Below, in pieces: positions 43,383 to 55,499 of a DNA stretch of 64,000 nt. The DNA comes from Apoderus coryli (lineage: Eukaryota; Arthropoda; Insecta; Coleoptera; Attelabidae). The notes below the pieces were generated by a model. It made no database searches. It was not told where the DNA came from and saw nothing but the letters and a program-made list of their open reading frames with translations. Every line of letters begins with the position of its first letter. Positions within the stretch are counted from its first letter, which is position 1. The stretch covers positions 13,860,001 through 13,924,000 of the forward strand of contig OU452198.1 of NCBI GenBank assembly GCA_911728435.2, given 5' to 3'. A program made the translations under genes and the position numbers.

Positions 43383-44189
43383 TATCAAATTTTTCCATAC
43401 ATGATGTAGCATAAGTATTGATTTTAGTGAAGGAGATTTTTTGTCAATTACACGACAGGAATATACAAACATAGATAGCCAAGTTACGGCATACAATATA
43501 CAACCACACACATTCAGAGAAATATTTAACACATTGGTAAAGAAACAACTAAACTAAATATAAAATAACAAAAACAACATAAAGTACTCAGATTTATCCA
43601 AAAAACACTATTTTAATTTGTTGAAAGACAGAACACATCACATATAGCGGAGAAAACAGCAATAGATTGGTACGCGCGGCAGGCAAGTAAAAATTTAATC
43701 CATTATTACCGGTACGAGAACCCGGGACACAGTTAAAATAATAGACAGTTACTTCACCTCGTGTCGGCACGTTGGATGTTCATGTCTATAAAGCAATTCG
43801 CCGCGCTTATAGTTATAGTATAGTATCTTGTAGTATATATCGATATAGTAGCGGGCCAGAAATGTGACTGGGAATGCGACGAGTCGATGCCGTTTTCAGC
43901 GTCTAGTGAACCTACTTGTCTATCGTTAATGCCCGGGACATGAAATGGGATTAGAGAGAGTATGTCAGGAGAGTCGATAATATTTCTTATAACTTTCAAA
44001 AGAAATGTAAATGAGGCATATTCTCTTCGTCTGAGGGTCAAGGGTATGTCTATTCAGGTGACGAAACTGCGTATATTTTCAGGAGTCCTGTTTTGGGCCA
44101 ACAAAAATTCAAAATAAATTATTTATTCAAAACCAGTTGAAAACAGGTATAGGGAAGTGTTAAGACAAAATACTCCAAAACAGATAAGG
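43383..44189. other. No gene recognised
   Basis: GC-richer in 43680-43980, where a minus-strand frame of 95 codons has no family resemblance. Nothing else supported. Confidence 0.35.
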
Positions 44190-44767
44190 AAATATCACAG
44201 TATTATCTATTCAAATTTTTCAAGAGCTTTCGACAAGATTGGCCATTTTTTGATACATACAACAGCGGCTTAGTTACATTTTTTGGGTCATATTTAGCGA
44301 CTCGTCAGCAGTTCGTGGAATAAAATGGTTATCGGTCTGACTGCTTCAGTGTGCCCAGTGGAGTACCGCAGGGTAGTGCCTTGGCTCCTTTGCTATTGTC
44401 GATCTTTGTGAACAGTACTGGTGATCATTTCACAAGCCATGATTTGCTTTTTTGCGGATGATTTACCTACATGGTTATACGGTCTGCCGATGATTGTGAT
44501 TGCACATATGTGATTAAATGTAAATCCAGAACGTTTATAGAAAGCTTTACACGTGTGATGGACAACTACGTACTCAATGAGGTCGCTTTAGAAAGATGTA
44601 CTGTGATTAAGGACCAGCAGCAACTAAAAAGTGCCCTAAAAATAGGGGTTGCAATTCGAAACAAACATGGCTTAGATGGTGGCGAAAATATCGAATCAAA
44701 TCTTTCCTGCTCTGTCTCAGGTTTTGAAAAGGGCAATGGAAACTCAAATGAAAGCCCATGTGAATAA
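44190..44767 (+). pseudogene. LINE RT fragments, LINE A type
   Basis: Reading across frames: IIYSNFSRAFDKIGH (RT palm), then CFSVPSGVPQGSALAPLLLS (RT block), then a damaged ADD region near 44455-44465. From 44471 a frame contains NEVALERCTVIKD, which matches LERCSVTKD of LINE A at 19.36 kb. The copy is scrambled by deletions. Confidence 0.7.
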
Positions 44768-44849
44768 ATACAATATTCATATTCATCATATTTTTTCAAT
44801 CTGGTTTTAGGTCGGGATATAGTTGCGGTACAGCCCTACTTGATATAAC

Positions 44850-46330
44850 CCATGATGTTCTGTCCGCTCTTGAAATCAACAGAAAGTGCGCCGTACTGGC
44901 TCTACTCGATGACTCTAAGGCATTCGCATGCTAAATCATGACATCTTATTGTCTGTGCTGCATTTTGTTGGTTTCGATAACTCGGCAACGCGTCTGATCC
45001 CTAATTATATTCGTGGACGGACCCAGTGTGTCTTTTTTAATGGCAGCATGTCAAAGATTGTGAGTTTAACCAGGGGAGTTGCTCAGGGGTCTATTTTATC
45101 ACCAATTCTCTATACTATCTACACGTCTAATTTTCCTGAATTCTCACACCACTGCGACATGAAAATGTATGCTGACGACTCAAAGATTATGCATGTCTTC
45201 GAGAAAGAGGAGCTAGCCATTGCAGAAGCGAGGATAAACCGTGATCTGGGGGACCTGGCGGATCTTTCAAAGCGTTATGAGCTTGTTGTTAATCCTTCGA
45301 AATCAACGGCTTTGTTTTTGGACTCCCTGTTGAATCTGACATGCGCTTGTCTCCTATCCTGCCAGGAGCTTGGGACTAATTATTGACAATGGGCTTAGAT
45401 TTACTCAGCATATAACATCAATGCTCAAATTGGCTATGCCAATCTTAAGAGTATCTATGCCACTAGGAAATTACTTTCATTTAGCCTGAAAAAGTTATTG
45501 TGTGAATCACTGGTGCTGTCGCATATGAACTTATGTGATTACGTTTACGGTCCATGTCTCTTGCGGGTTGATTCAGGGCGTGTCCAACGACTTCAGAACT
45601 TATGCTTACGATTGATTTTTGAAATCCGGAAGTTTGACAAAGTATCTCATACCTTATCAACCATAAAGTGGCTTAATATGATTAACAAAAAAACATTGCA
45701 CTCTGTGTTCCTATACCACAGATCATTTTGTTGAAAACTCCGCTTATCAACCATAAAGTGGCTTAATATGATTAACAGAAGAACTTTGCACTCTGTGTTT
45801 CTATACCACAGATCATTTTGTTGAAAACTCCGCCTTACTTGTATAGAAGAATAACTTTCCGGACTGGCATAAGTACATAATGTAAATGTCAGACGCAAGG
45901 ATATTATTACCATTCCTCAGCACAGAACTGCCATGTATCAGAGGTCTTTCGCTTACAATATACCTAAATCATATAATAAGATGTCTCCGGAGATGAAAAC
46001 ATTCTCACGGTGTAAGTTTAAACATTGTTTAGATGATAAATTATTTCATGAGCAGATGACACTCATTGAGTCTGATTTTTGAGATGTGTTTACTTATGTT
46101 GGAAATTGTAGCCTCGTGTTTTATCTATCTATGATTGTGTTTAGTGTTTTCGATGCAATTATTTATTAGCCTAATTATAATGTATTGCCCTTGCCGAAAA
46201 TCAGCTTTGCTGAGCTTGCGCCTTTTGGCATCTGATTTTTCTTAGTTTTTGTTCTCCATTTTTGTATGTATGTAATTTTTTATGCCAACAAAGTCTATTA
46301 TTATTATTATTATTATTATTATTAAATACG
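44850..46330 (+). mobile_element. CR1-like LINE 3' half, copy 1
   Basis: RT motifs in order: LIPNYIRGRTQCVFFNG, then LTRGVAQGSILSPILYTIYT, MKMYADDSKIMHVF (YADD) and LVVNPSKSTALFL. After a frameshift come LLCESLVLSHMNLCDYVYG, then VQRLQNLCLRLIFEI and LSTIKWLNMINKKTL. A 90-base tandem duplication inside the ORF (about 45653-45832) and a stop break the C-terminus. The 3' region ends ttttatgccaacaaa followed by a (TTA)n tail at 46297-46324. The same family lies at 50.3-51.0 kb in better condition. Confidence 0.88.
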
Positions 46331-48338
46331 TAGGGTACAAATCTGATAAAAATATATCAAAACTGACGTGTCTCGGCTGTTCTGTTAAAAATGAACAATT
46401 TTGAAAATAATCGCCCGTTCCGTTACTTTACGGCCACCCTGTATTTCACGCATTTTAGCCCCACAAAAAGAGCTGCACGATAAATTTTACATGGATACTT
46501 GAATCCATAGAAATTATGTGAAAAGTTTTCAAGTTATTAAAGCTCTATAATATTATAAAGTTGGGACAGTAGGTAGGTATATAAGTTCTAATAATTTGAA
46601 AATGGTTTATATTTAGCAGTACTGGCTCTACTCGATTACTCTAAGGCATTCGCATGCTAAATCATGACATCTTATTGTCTGTGCTGCATTTTGTTGGTTT
46701 CGATAACTCGGCAACGCGTCTGATCCCTAATTATATTCGTGGACGGACCCAGTGTGTCTTTTTTAATGGCAGCATGTCAAAGATTGTGAGTTTAACCAGG
46801 GGAGTTGCTCAGGGGTCTATTTTATCACCAATTCTCTATACTATCTACACGTCTAATTTTCCTGAATTCTCACACCACTGCGACATGAAAATGTATGCTG
46901 ACGACTCAAAGATTGTGCATGTCTTCGAGAGAGAGGAGCTAGCCATTGCAGAAGCGAGGATAAACCGTGATCTGGGGGACCTTGCAGATCTTTCAAAGCG
47001 TCATGAGCTTGTTGTTAATCCTTCGAAATCAACGGCTTTGTTTTTGGACTCCCTGTTGAATCTGACATGTGCTTGTCTCCTATCATGCCAAGAGCTTGGG
47101 ACTAATTATTGACAATGGGCTTAGATTTACTCAGCATATAACATCAAAGCTCAAATTGGCTATGCCAATCTTAAGAGTATCTATGCCACTAGGAAATTAC
47201 TTTCATTTAGCCTGAAAAAGTTATTGTGTGAATCACTGGTGTTGTCGCATATGAACTTATGTGATTACGTTTACGGTCCATGTCTCTTGCGGGTTGATTC
47301 AGGGCGTGTCCAACGACTTCAGAACTTATGCTTACGATTGATTTTTGAAATCCGGAAGTTTGACAAAGTATCTCATACCTTATCAACCATAAAGTGGCTT
47401 AATATGATTAACAAAAAAACATTGCACTCTGTGTTCCTATACCACAGATCATTTTGTTGAAAACTCCGCTTATCAACCATAAAGTGGCTTAATATGATTA
47501 ACAGAAGAACTTTGCACTCTGTGTTTCTATACCACAGATCATTTTGTTGAAAACTCCGCCTTACTTGTATAGAAGAATAACTTTCCGGACTGGCATAAGT
47601 ACATAATGTAAATGTCAGACGCAAGGATATTATTACCATTCCTCAGCACAGAACTGCCATGTATCAGAGGTCTTTCGCTTACAATATACCTAAATCATAT
47701 AATAAGATGTCTCCGGAGATGAAAACATTCTCACGGTGTAAGTTTAAACATTGTTTAGATGATAAATTATTTCATGAGCAGATGACACTCATTGAGTCTG
47801 ATTTTTGAGATGTGTTTACTTATGTTGGAAATTGTAGCCTCGTGTTTTATCTATCTATGATTGTGTTTAGTGTTTTCGATGCAATTATTTATTAGCCTAA
47901 TTATAATGTATTGCCCTTGCCGAAAATCAGCTTTGCTGAGCTTGCGCCTTTTGGCATCTGATTTTTCTTAGTTTTTGTTCTCCATTTTTGTATGTATGTA
48001 ATTTTTTATGCCAACAAAGTCTATTATTATTATTATTATTATTATTATTAAATACGTAGGGTACAAATCTGATAAAAATATATCAAAACTGACGTGTCTC
48101 GGCTGTTCTGTTAAAAATGAACAATTTTGAAAATAATCGCCCGTTCCGTTACTTTACGGCCACCCTGTATTTCACGCATTTTAGCCCCACAAAAAGAGCT
48201 GCACGATAAATTTTACATGGATACTTGAATCCATAGAAATTATGTGAAAAGTTTTCAAGTTATTAAAGCTCTATAATATTATAAAGTTGGGACAGTAGGT
48301 AGGTATATAAGTTCTAATAATTTGAAAATGGTTTATAT
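44893..48338 (+). repeat. 1.72-kb head-to-tail tandem duplication
   Basis: 44893-46612 repeats at 46619-48338 with a constant offset of 1726 and a 6-base junction (ttagca). I count 11 substitutions, all in the first about 620 bases (44911-45513). The remaining about 1.1 kb looks identical. The duplicated unit contains the LINE 3' half, its tail and about 290 bases of flanking DNA, so it is a segmental duplication and not a second retrotransposition. Confidence 0.93.
46619..48057 (+). mobile_element. CR1-like LINE 3' half, copy 2 (duplicate)
   Basis: Second copy of the 44.9-46.3 kb LINE, with the same frameshift, the same 90-base internal duplication (about 47379-47558) and the same TTA tail. 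Shared defects show it derives from copy 1 or a common parent. Confidence 0.9.
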
Positions 48339-48587
48339 GCACGTACGTATTTATTGCTCTTTCCTATATAGCAATATAGTAGTGTTTTCATTGTTATTAA
48401 TTGTGTAAAGATGATTTAATATACAAATTTGTTGCAGTTATGAATGCAAAACTATAGCTCCATAGAGTTGGGTACTAGTGGCGAAGTTAAGGGGGGAATT
48501 GTAAAGGGATTATAAATTAAAAGTTTCGTACTCAATTAACAACGCCTAGTGTAAATATTACAAAAAATTTCACTTGAAGAAAATAAT

Positions 48588-49545
48588 ATGTTGGTCATTA
48601 TTCGTGCAGAGTCGCTTTTCACAAAAGGTCCAATCCCAGGCATATTAAACATCATAAGCGACATTATCTCAGACAACAATCTAAACTCAGAAATATTACC
48701 TCTCATATTTATATTTTATATACCTCACCATATTTTATATTTTATATACAGGGTGTCCCGAAATGACGTGTATAACGGAATAGAACAAATTCCTTGGCGT
48801 AAAATAATTATTAATAAAATTTTGGAAAACTTTTCGTTACCAAACTGTATTTCAATAATTTTATTAATGCTGTTTACTAAGGACCAGTTTTGTGGTAAAA
48901 TTTTCAAACTCGAATTTCTCGAAAACCTTTAGGTTTTTCGAGAAAAAAGATGTATGCCTTTTTTATGCAGAAAACTTTATTTTATAAGGAAGGAAAAAGT
49001 TAGGTTATCATTAAGGCAAGGTTCCCCCTCGTTTACCCACCTACGGTCATCCTTTTTTATTCAATTTCATGTCAGTTTACGACATTTAACTAGGTGAATA
49101 AATATGTTACATTTGGTTAATTCATCTTTACTCGTTTCGAAAATATTTCAAAAAAATCGTCCTCAGGCAGTCATCTTTAACACCCTGTATCTTAAATAAG
49201 AACTTTTCCGAAAAATTACAATTTAGGTTTTTTTCATGATTAGATGTCCCCAATTCGCTCACAAATTTTGGACAGCTTTTTTTGAAACACCTTGTATAGA
49301 TAAGAATCATAATATTTTCGGCCAAGGAATTTATGCTATTCCGTTGTACACGTCATTTCCGGACACCCTGTATATAATGGCCAAATATTAGAGCAAAAAT
49401 CCGGCGTTGCCATGACATCACCACTTTCTCCAGTCATAGCAGATATATTTCTGCAAACTTTTGAAGATCAAGCCATAAATTCCTACCCACTTATACAAAA
49501 AATATGGAAGGGATATGTTGATGACATTTTCATAGTCTGACTTCA
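48588..49545 (+). pseudogene. Penelope-like element RT, split by a MITE
   Basis: Left piece (48588-48746): ESLFTKGPIPGILNIISDII, then LPLIFIF. Right piece (49373-49545): NGQILEQKSGVAMTSPLSPV, then IADIFLQTFEDQAINSYPL and IWKGYVDDIFIV. SPLSPVIADIF with YVDD is the signature of Penelope-like reverse transcriptases (LINEs and LTR elements differ here). The frame is interrupted by the MITE at 48749-49370 and ends at a stop. The GIY-YIG endonuclease is not seen. Confidence 0.82.
48749..49370. mobile_element. Mariner-type MITE, 622 bp
   Basis: Ends cagggtgtcccgaaatgacg (48749) and cgtcatttccggacaccctg (to 49370) with TA flanks. The inverted match extends about 50 bases (tgtataacggaatag, then aaattccttggc). 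Further mariner-type phrases lie inside (taacaccctgtatctt near 49180; acaccttgtata near 49290). No transposase. It sits within the Penelope-like RT frame. Confidence 0.88.
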
Positions 49546-49969
49546 TAAAATTCAAGATTTTTTTAACTCCGTAATTTCTTTTCTATAATCGGGTCAACAA
49601 TAGAAGTTGAAGAAGATCAACGGCGACACCCTATATTTTCCATTTTTCCCTTGTATGTTTCTTGGAAATATAATTTTGCTAAAACGGTTTTATTAAAAAA
49701 CTTTCGAGAAAAGTACATATTTTAAGAAAGTTATTATGATTTCTTTTTAACGATGCTTTTTCTCATGGGAACTCATAACTTTTCTATTAGTGATAAGCAC
49801 TATTACTACAAGAGCCATTGGAAAAGTTCTCAACATGATAAGAAAACTTATTTTCCTGGGTTTTTTTTTAATTTTTATTAAAATCTCGTTGCATTACTAT
49901 ATTTTTATTCAAACGAATTGTACAGGATATATTTGGTATTTGGACGGTTGAGAGTATAATAATAATAAA

Positions 49970-51045
49970 TAATAATAAATTAATTTATTGGCATGATTTG
50001 AGTACAACAAAAAAAAAATAGTAATAATTAATAATGCAGTCTTATTTTAAAAAGATACAAAGAGAAATGCCAAAAGGTTCAAGCTCAGCAAAGCTGATTT
50101 TCAGCAAGGACCTAGTATACCTAATATACAAATAAAAAAAAATATTAAAAAACATAGAAAGAAGATAGTAATAACTACAAAAATAATAATCCTAGAAATT
50201 TAGACTATAATTGTATAATCAAACTCAAACTGCTTCCCAAGCACAAATAATTACGGTCACATAGCATTAGGATCAATGAGAGTAGCCTGCTCAGCAAACA
50301 ATTTTTTGTATAGGAGTCTTTTAAATTTTGCATTAGGCAAGGCTTTAACATCAGGATCAATTTCATTATATAGCTTGGCCAAGTTATAGCTGAAGGACCT
50401 TCGAAACATGGTTGTTCGATGCTGCGGAACAGTAATTATGTCCTTGCGTCGGACGTTCACATTGTGAACATCAGTGCGGTAGGTAATCCTTTGAAACAAA
50501 TATGGCGGCGTTTTAGATAAAATAATTTTGTGAAAAAGGACCAACGAATGTAACTTTCTTCTATTGGCCATATTAAGCCATTTGATGGTGGACAGGGTGT
50601 AAGAGATTCGGTCGTATTTTCTTATCCCAAAAATTAAGCGCAAACATGAGTTCTGGAGCCGCTGAACACGTCCAGAATCAATCTTCGTGAGGCATGGGCC
50701 ATATACATAATCACAGTAATTCATGCGTGATAGCACTAGCGACTCGCACAACAACTTTCTCAAATCAACAGAGAGCAGATGTCTGACACCGTAGATGTTC
50801 TTTAGGTTAGCGGAACCTATCTGTATTTTACTTGTTATGTGCTGTGAAAATCTGAGTCCACTATCAATAACAAGTCCCAAACTCTTAGCCCGATCGGACA
50901 CCTGAATGCCGATTCCTTGAATTGACAGTTGAATATCGGAGTCCATAGGAAGGCCGAAAAATAAGGCAGTAGACTTTGCCGGATTAATTTTGAGATCGTG
51001 GCGTTCCGACAACTCAGCCAATGAGATGATCTTACCACTAACTGT
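49970..51045 (-). mobile_element. CR1-like LINE 3' end
   Basis: A 5'-truncated copy with a long open C-terminal RT frame, a 3' UTR (50256 down to about 49985) ending in the atgccaataaa phrase, and a TTA/TTATT-type tail at 49958-49980. The UTR and tail resemble those of the 44.9-kb copy. Truncation is near 51045, within the RT domain. Confidence 0.87.
50257..51021 (-). CDS. C-terminal RT region of CR1-like LINE, open 254 codons
   Basis: Encodes the part of the ORF2 protein after the YADD active site: LSERHDLKINPAKSTALFFG, then IQVSDRAKSLGLVIDSGLRF, the thumb LLCESLVLSRMNYCDYVYGP and RVQRLQNSCLRLIFGIRKYD, ISYTLSTIKWLNMANRRKLH, and a basic C-terminus RTTMFRRSFSYNLAKLYNEI. Alignment by eye to the 45.4-kb copy shows that copy has a 90-base duplication absent here. 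No stops, but 5' truncation makes it non-functional. It is the cleanest representative of this family in the window. Confidence 0.88.
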   Translation of the reverse strand: MAELSERHDLKINPAKSTALFFGLPMDSDIQLSIQGIGIQVSDRAKSLGLVIDSGLRFSQHITSKIQIGSANLKNIYGVRHLLSVDLRKLLCESLVLSRMNYCDYVYGPCLTKIDSGRVQRLQNSCLRLIFGIRKYDRISYTLSTIKWLNMANRRKLHSLVLFHKIILSKTPPYLFQRITYRTDVHNVNVRRKDIITVPQHRTTMFRRSFSYNLAKLYNEIDPDVKALPNAKFKRLLYKKLFAEQATLIDPNAM

Positions 51046-51118
51046 AGTAAATAATTAAACACTACAAAACGTTAATGTAATCATGTGAATTCATATAGCA
51101 GAATATAGAAATTAGTTG

Positions 51119-51840
51119 TCAATGAAAAAATAAATGGAAATTTTTATTTATTTTAGCACCCCTCTCATTCAAAGCATTGGAATATGGTGAGGCCCAAGGA
51201 GTCTTTAAAATGCTTTTATTTATTATAAACCACCCTTCTCCTAATAAAGGTAGTTGTTTTTTCGTTTTTATGGCTTTGACGATTGTATAAAGGTAGTTTA
51301 TTTCAAACCATTTTATTAAATTTATCTCTACAACACCCTCACACACGAGCGATTGGGCTGATATTCTTAGTTTTGGACAAAACAGGATCAAAAACCAGAA
51401 GATGAATATTATCTGATTCAAATTTTCACGCGCCACACGATGTGTCAAAGGTCGTCGAACGTTAAACAAACTGAGATTTGAAGCATCGTGTGGCTGTGTT
51501 CCATGAAATTTCATGTGTCCGACGTTGGACGCTTGACACGGATCGTGTCGGTGCACTGTCCTGTTGGAAGTAGACGTGGTGTAGTTGGTTCAAGGGCAAA
51601 TGTCTATGATTGGATCAATATGTTGTTGGAGAATACTTAAGTATCGCTCTGAATTAAGCACACCATCAAAAATATATGGATCAAGAAATCTTCTTTGATA
51701 AATTCTTATCCACACATTAAAACTGTAACATCCTTGATTAGCCATTTCAATCGTGACATGTGCATTTTCCGTATCCCAAGTGTACGAGTTGAATTTGTTA
51801 AAAATACCTGCACTAGGTACTTACAATGTGTCCACGGATA
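51119..51840 (-). pseudogene. Mariner-type transposase fragment, decayed
   Basis: From 51830 downward, minus-strand frames read FNKFNSYTWDTENAHVTIEM, then FNVWIRIYQRRFLDPYIFDG, RYLSILQQHIDPIIDI and VYFQQDSAPTR, the second catalytic Asp region of DD37-41D-type transposases. The following open frame to 51119 (145 codons) starts in this region and then shows no family motif. N- and C-terminal parts are missing. Confidence 0.65.
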
Positions 51841-51937
51841 GAGTTCGGAAGAGGAAAAACTTTTTTATTTGTAGATTTAGAAGAAAAAGTCATTCTTTAT
51901 AAAAACGTCTGATTGTGTCGAAACTACATATTCAAAT

Positions 51938-52395
51938 ACCAAATTTACGATTACTATATAGGGTATATCAAAAATAACATTTTTAATTATTTAGATTTTT
52001 CTGTTTTTTTTTAATTTTATGAAAATATTTTCAAAACCGTGATTTATTACACCAATTGTGCAAAAAAAGTTAATATACCTTTTTCTGAAAGTGGTTAATT
52101 TCATAGCTACTTGTAGTGGTACATCCACGACATGAATTTATTATTATTAAATACAAGATTTTATTATTGTTAAAATATTTTTAGTTACTATAGATAGAAT
52201 ATAATAGTTGATATATTAATTTTTATAAAAGATAGCAGTTGTATCATTGAAGTAAAAAATACAATAAATTTAATATGATCCTAAACATAATTTTATTTTG
52301 AAGTAGTTAAATTAAAAAAGAAAACAAGTAAATCAAAATCATTAAAAATATAATTTTTGATATACCCTGTATAGTAATCGTAAATTTGGTACTTA
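51938..52395. repeat. MITE with about 90-bp inverted repeats
   Basis: Left ataccaaatttacgattacta, then tagggtatatcaaaaat, is mirrored at the right as atttttgatataccctgta, then tagtaatcgtaaatttggta. Pairing runs from 51938 to about 52030 and from about 52300 to 52395. No ORF inside. Confidence 0.75.
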
Positions 52396-54109
52396 ATAAT
52401 AATAATGAATCAGTCAATTAACACAAATATTACAAATAAACGAAAATCAATTTATATTTACGATAACTGCAAAAGGGGCTAGAAAACAGCAAATACTGAT
52501 ACGAAGTTCTAGCCCCAGTTTACTTAAACTAGTACTAATTATTCAAAATATCTGTTAACCCTATATCTAGGTACATGAAAACATACATATACATTAAGTA
52601 TACCTATAATGGTGGAAAAGCACGATGTGGATATGAATAGAAACAAAAAATAAAGACTACTGTAAAGCATCAAATAGAGTTTTGAAATTGTAGTTTCGAC
52701 ACAAGCAGACGTTTTTCTTTAAAATTCTCCTCAGACTTCCTCTTCTAAATTTCGGGTCGACAAGTTAGGGTTAGTTTGTATTGTTCCGAAACTGCTAGTT
52801 CTTGTACCTCTCTATATATTGTGGATTGGTTTAGGTTCGCTAAACGATCCAAAGTTTCATAAGTTAGTTTTCAGTCTTAAAAACATATCCTTAAATGACT
52901 GCCGTCGTTATCTTTTAAAAAATACAATAGACGCTGCCGCAGAATTTTCATTACATTCTACGAAATATTTCAACATGTCATATTTTTCGTAATTCTCGTA
53001 CATTATCCCGTTTTTTACATTAAAGAAGGAACAACAAGTTTTTAACCAAACTGACCCAAAAAAGAAATTTGGCACAATCTTTTTCGAACAACCTGTATAT
53101 TTTTAGATGATTAGATGTTCATGGACTGGGCTTGCGCTTATAGAATGATGAGTTTTTAAGATGTTGTTGTGAGTAGATATAGCTTAAACTAAAACATTGT
53201 TACCTACTTCCTTTGGAAATCCAATAAAAAATTATTTGACAAGATGTTTTTGGCGACATCTTGTGTGAGCAGGCAATATGCCCGGTCAAACAAAGTATAC
53301 ACATCTAGTATCGCCACAAACGTCTTCCGTCTGTCATGCCGATCACCACTGATGAGTTGTGGATCAACGAAACGGCCTGGTGGTGAAAGCATGGTAGTGT
53401 GAACCAAATTTCAACATAACAAGTCTTGTTACTTACTTAATATAAGAAGCAATTCTTATAAAGGGAATTTTTGGTTACAAATTCATTTTGACCATAAATT
53501 TGTAATTTTCAAGGTTTTTATGGCATTGTTAAATATTAAAATAAGTTATTACGCAGAGACATACAAAGATTTACTTATTATTAAACTAAAAATAATTATC
53601 ACTTACCATTTTGTTGAGGGAACTTATTTAAGGACTCCTCAAACTCAAGTCTTTCACATAAATATTGGCCGTTTGATGAATTCTGAAAATGAATAAAGAT
53701 TTTTGAAAATCAATTTGAAACATTCGTGTGTGTTGAGCATTTTCAATTAATGCAAATTGTTTAACAATTTTTTATAATAGAATTCAACGAATGCAAAAGG
53801 CACGTTTACGACATCCGCAAGTATATGAGCCTGTCTTCCATACGAGCTAAAAGGTACTCAATGGTTGAGTGTAGATGGTGGAAGAAGATTTCACGCGGCT
53901 TGTCTGTATTATTCAATTATTGCAACATTAGAAAAACCTCAATATGAATACAATAAAATTAGACTTCGGTCTTAAGGGTCATTTGTCTCGTACACCTCAG
54001 AGAAGTACCGTGTGTCCGGTTATAAATGTAAATAGGCATTGGAAAATAGTGTAAAAACTTAAAATAAAAGTATTTAGGTTAGTTTTTATAAATATAATAA
54101 TATAAATAA
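52396..54109. other. No gene recognised
   Basis: AT-rich. Segments near 52680-52960, and a minus-strand frame at 53204-53407 with a slightly raised G+C, could not be assigned. Confidence 0.35.
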
Positions 54110-54350
54110 ACTGTTGCCCTCGAAACACGAATAGCTCTCCATATTTAAGTGTAAAAGTAATAATTTTATGACCTTTTTGTCATTTATCTAAATTTAATAA
54201 GTTTTTGTTTTTTTTTAGAGATCAGATATTTTTTTTTTTTTAAGTATCGGGTTTTGTTCCTTTTTCTTCTCTTTGGAGGCACTATTTATATACATACATA
54301 TTTTATATTTCAGATCTTCTAGGCCAAGTTCTTGTACGCAAAATAAATAA
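54110..54350. repeat. Dispersed repeat, inverted relative to 13905-14150
   Basis: Carries gaatagctctccatatttaa, gacctttttgtcatttatct, aagtatcgggttttgttcct and cagatcttctaggcca in the reverse order and strand of the 13.9-kb copy. Confidence 0.75.
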
Positions 54351-54384
54351 AAACAAATTTCATGAAACTAATAGTCTCCATATA

Positions 54385-55396
54385 CAGGGTGTTAATTAAG
54401 TATCTGGCCAAACTTCAGGGGGTGATTCTTTCAGTGATTTTAAGGTAAAAAGTTCATATAAGCAGGTGTCCGGAAATGCATAGTTTTCAGGATACAGGGT
54501 GGCAATTTTTTTTTTTTTACATTTATTTATTTTTATTAATATCTCAAACACCTGTTGACCGATTTTGTTGAAATTCTGCAGTATTATGGACTATGATAAG
54601 ACGCTAAGTTAGCACCAATTGATTGTTGATTATGACTTCCAGTGGCGTCGTAAAAGGCAGTTTCACGAATAAAAATACCAAAAAAATGTGCGCCACTGAC
54701 TTTTTTAAAATTAAAAAAATAGTTTTTGGATTAAGCCATTAAAAATAAAACTTTTTTGTCTCTTGATTTTTTTTTCGTATCTTGCATCGTTTTCGAGAAA
54801 AAAAATTAAAACCACTTAAATGCATGTCCCTGAATAATTTTAAAAATCACTTTTTCAGAATTATTGCGAATTACGTTTTACCCAAATTCGTTGAGATTTG
54901 GCAGTATTTTTTATAATAGTAAAATGCTAATTGAATCTTATTTACTATTGCTAATATTGAAGTTCAGTGGTGGAAATAAATGCCTAAGACAAGACAAAGA
55001 CGTATTATTAATTAAACTTTGACAAAAAATACTTTTTTAATAAAAAACGTTTAAGAACTTAACAACAAATAAAGATAAATTTATAATAGTTGTTGAAAAT
55101 GTCCACCTTCAACTTCGATGCAAGCATTAGCTCGCCTTATCATCGATTGCCGAACACGCTGAAATATTCCAGGAGTATATCTTATTTGATTGCATGAATC
55201 CCGTATGCGCTGACATAATTCGGCTTCAGTATTGACTGGAGTTTTATAAACCAGCGACTTTAAATAAAAGGAAATAATCCACCCTGTATCTTGAAAACTA
55301 TGCATTTGCGGACACCTGCTTATATGAACTTTTTACCTTAAAATCACTCAAAGAATCACCCCCTGAAGTTTGGCCAGATACTTAATTAACACCCTG
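54385..55396. mobile_element. Internally deleted long-TIR mariner, 1012 bp
   Basis: TIRs 54385-54502 and 55279-55396 are 118 bases with 3 mismatches by eye (cagggtgttaattaagtat at the tips), flanked by TA. The only coding left is the transposase C-terminus at 55081-55305. The flanking sequence (tagtctccatata, then tatggagagcta) recurs intact at 55446-55490, giving a local view of the pre-insertion sequence. Confidence 0.9.
55081..55305 (-). pseudogene. Transposase C-terminus in deleted mariner
   Basis: Reads LKSLVYKTPVNTEAELCQRI, then CNQIRYTPGIFQRVRQSMI and CIEVEGGHFQQLL with a stop. This aligns with the last about 65 residues of the intact DD41D protein (NKCFATKPESIEDLRQRITE, then GSHFQHLLM). 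The catalytic domain is deleted, and the frame opens in the TIR. Confidence 0.85.
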
Positions 55397-55499
55397 TATA
55401 CATATATTACATATATGATATGGAGAGCTAAAAATTTTTCATGAAACTAATAGTCTCCATATATTACATATGATATGGAGAGCTAATAATAGTGTATTT

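Noticed and set aside
43754..44041. 95-codon minus-strand ORF in a GC-richer patch
   Set aside because: No family similarity by eye and no splice context.
46619..48057. Independent second LINE insertion
   Set aside because: Flanking non-LINE DNA and the same internal defects are duplicated too, so it is a segmental duplication.
53204..53407. Minus-strand ORF of 67 codons
   Set aside because: No recognised motif; may be decayed element coding, not supportable.
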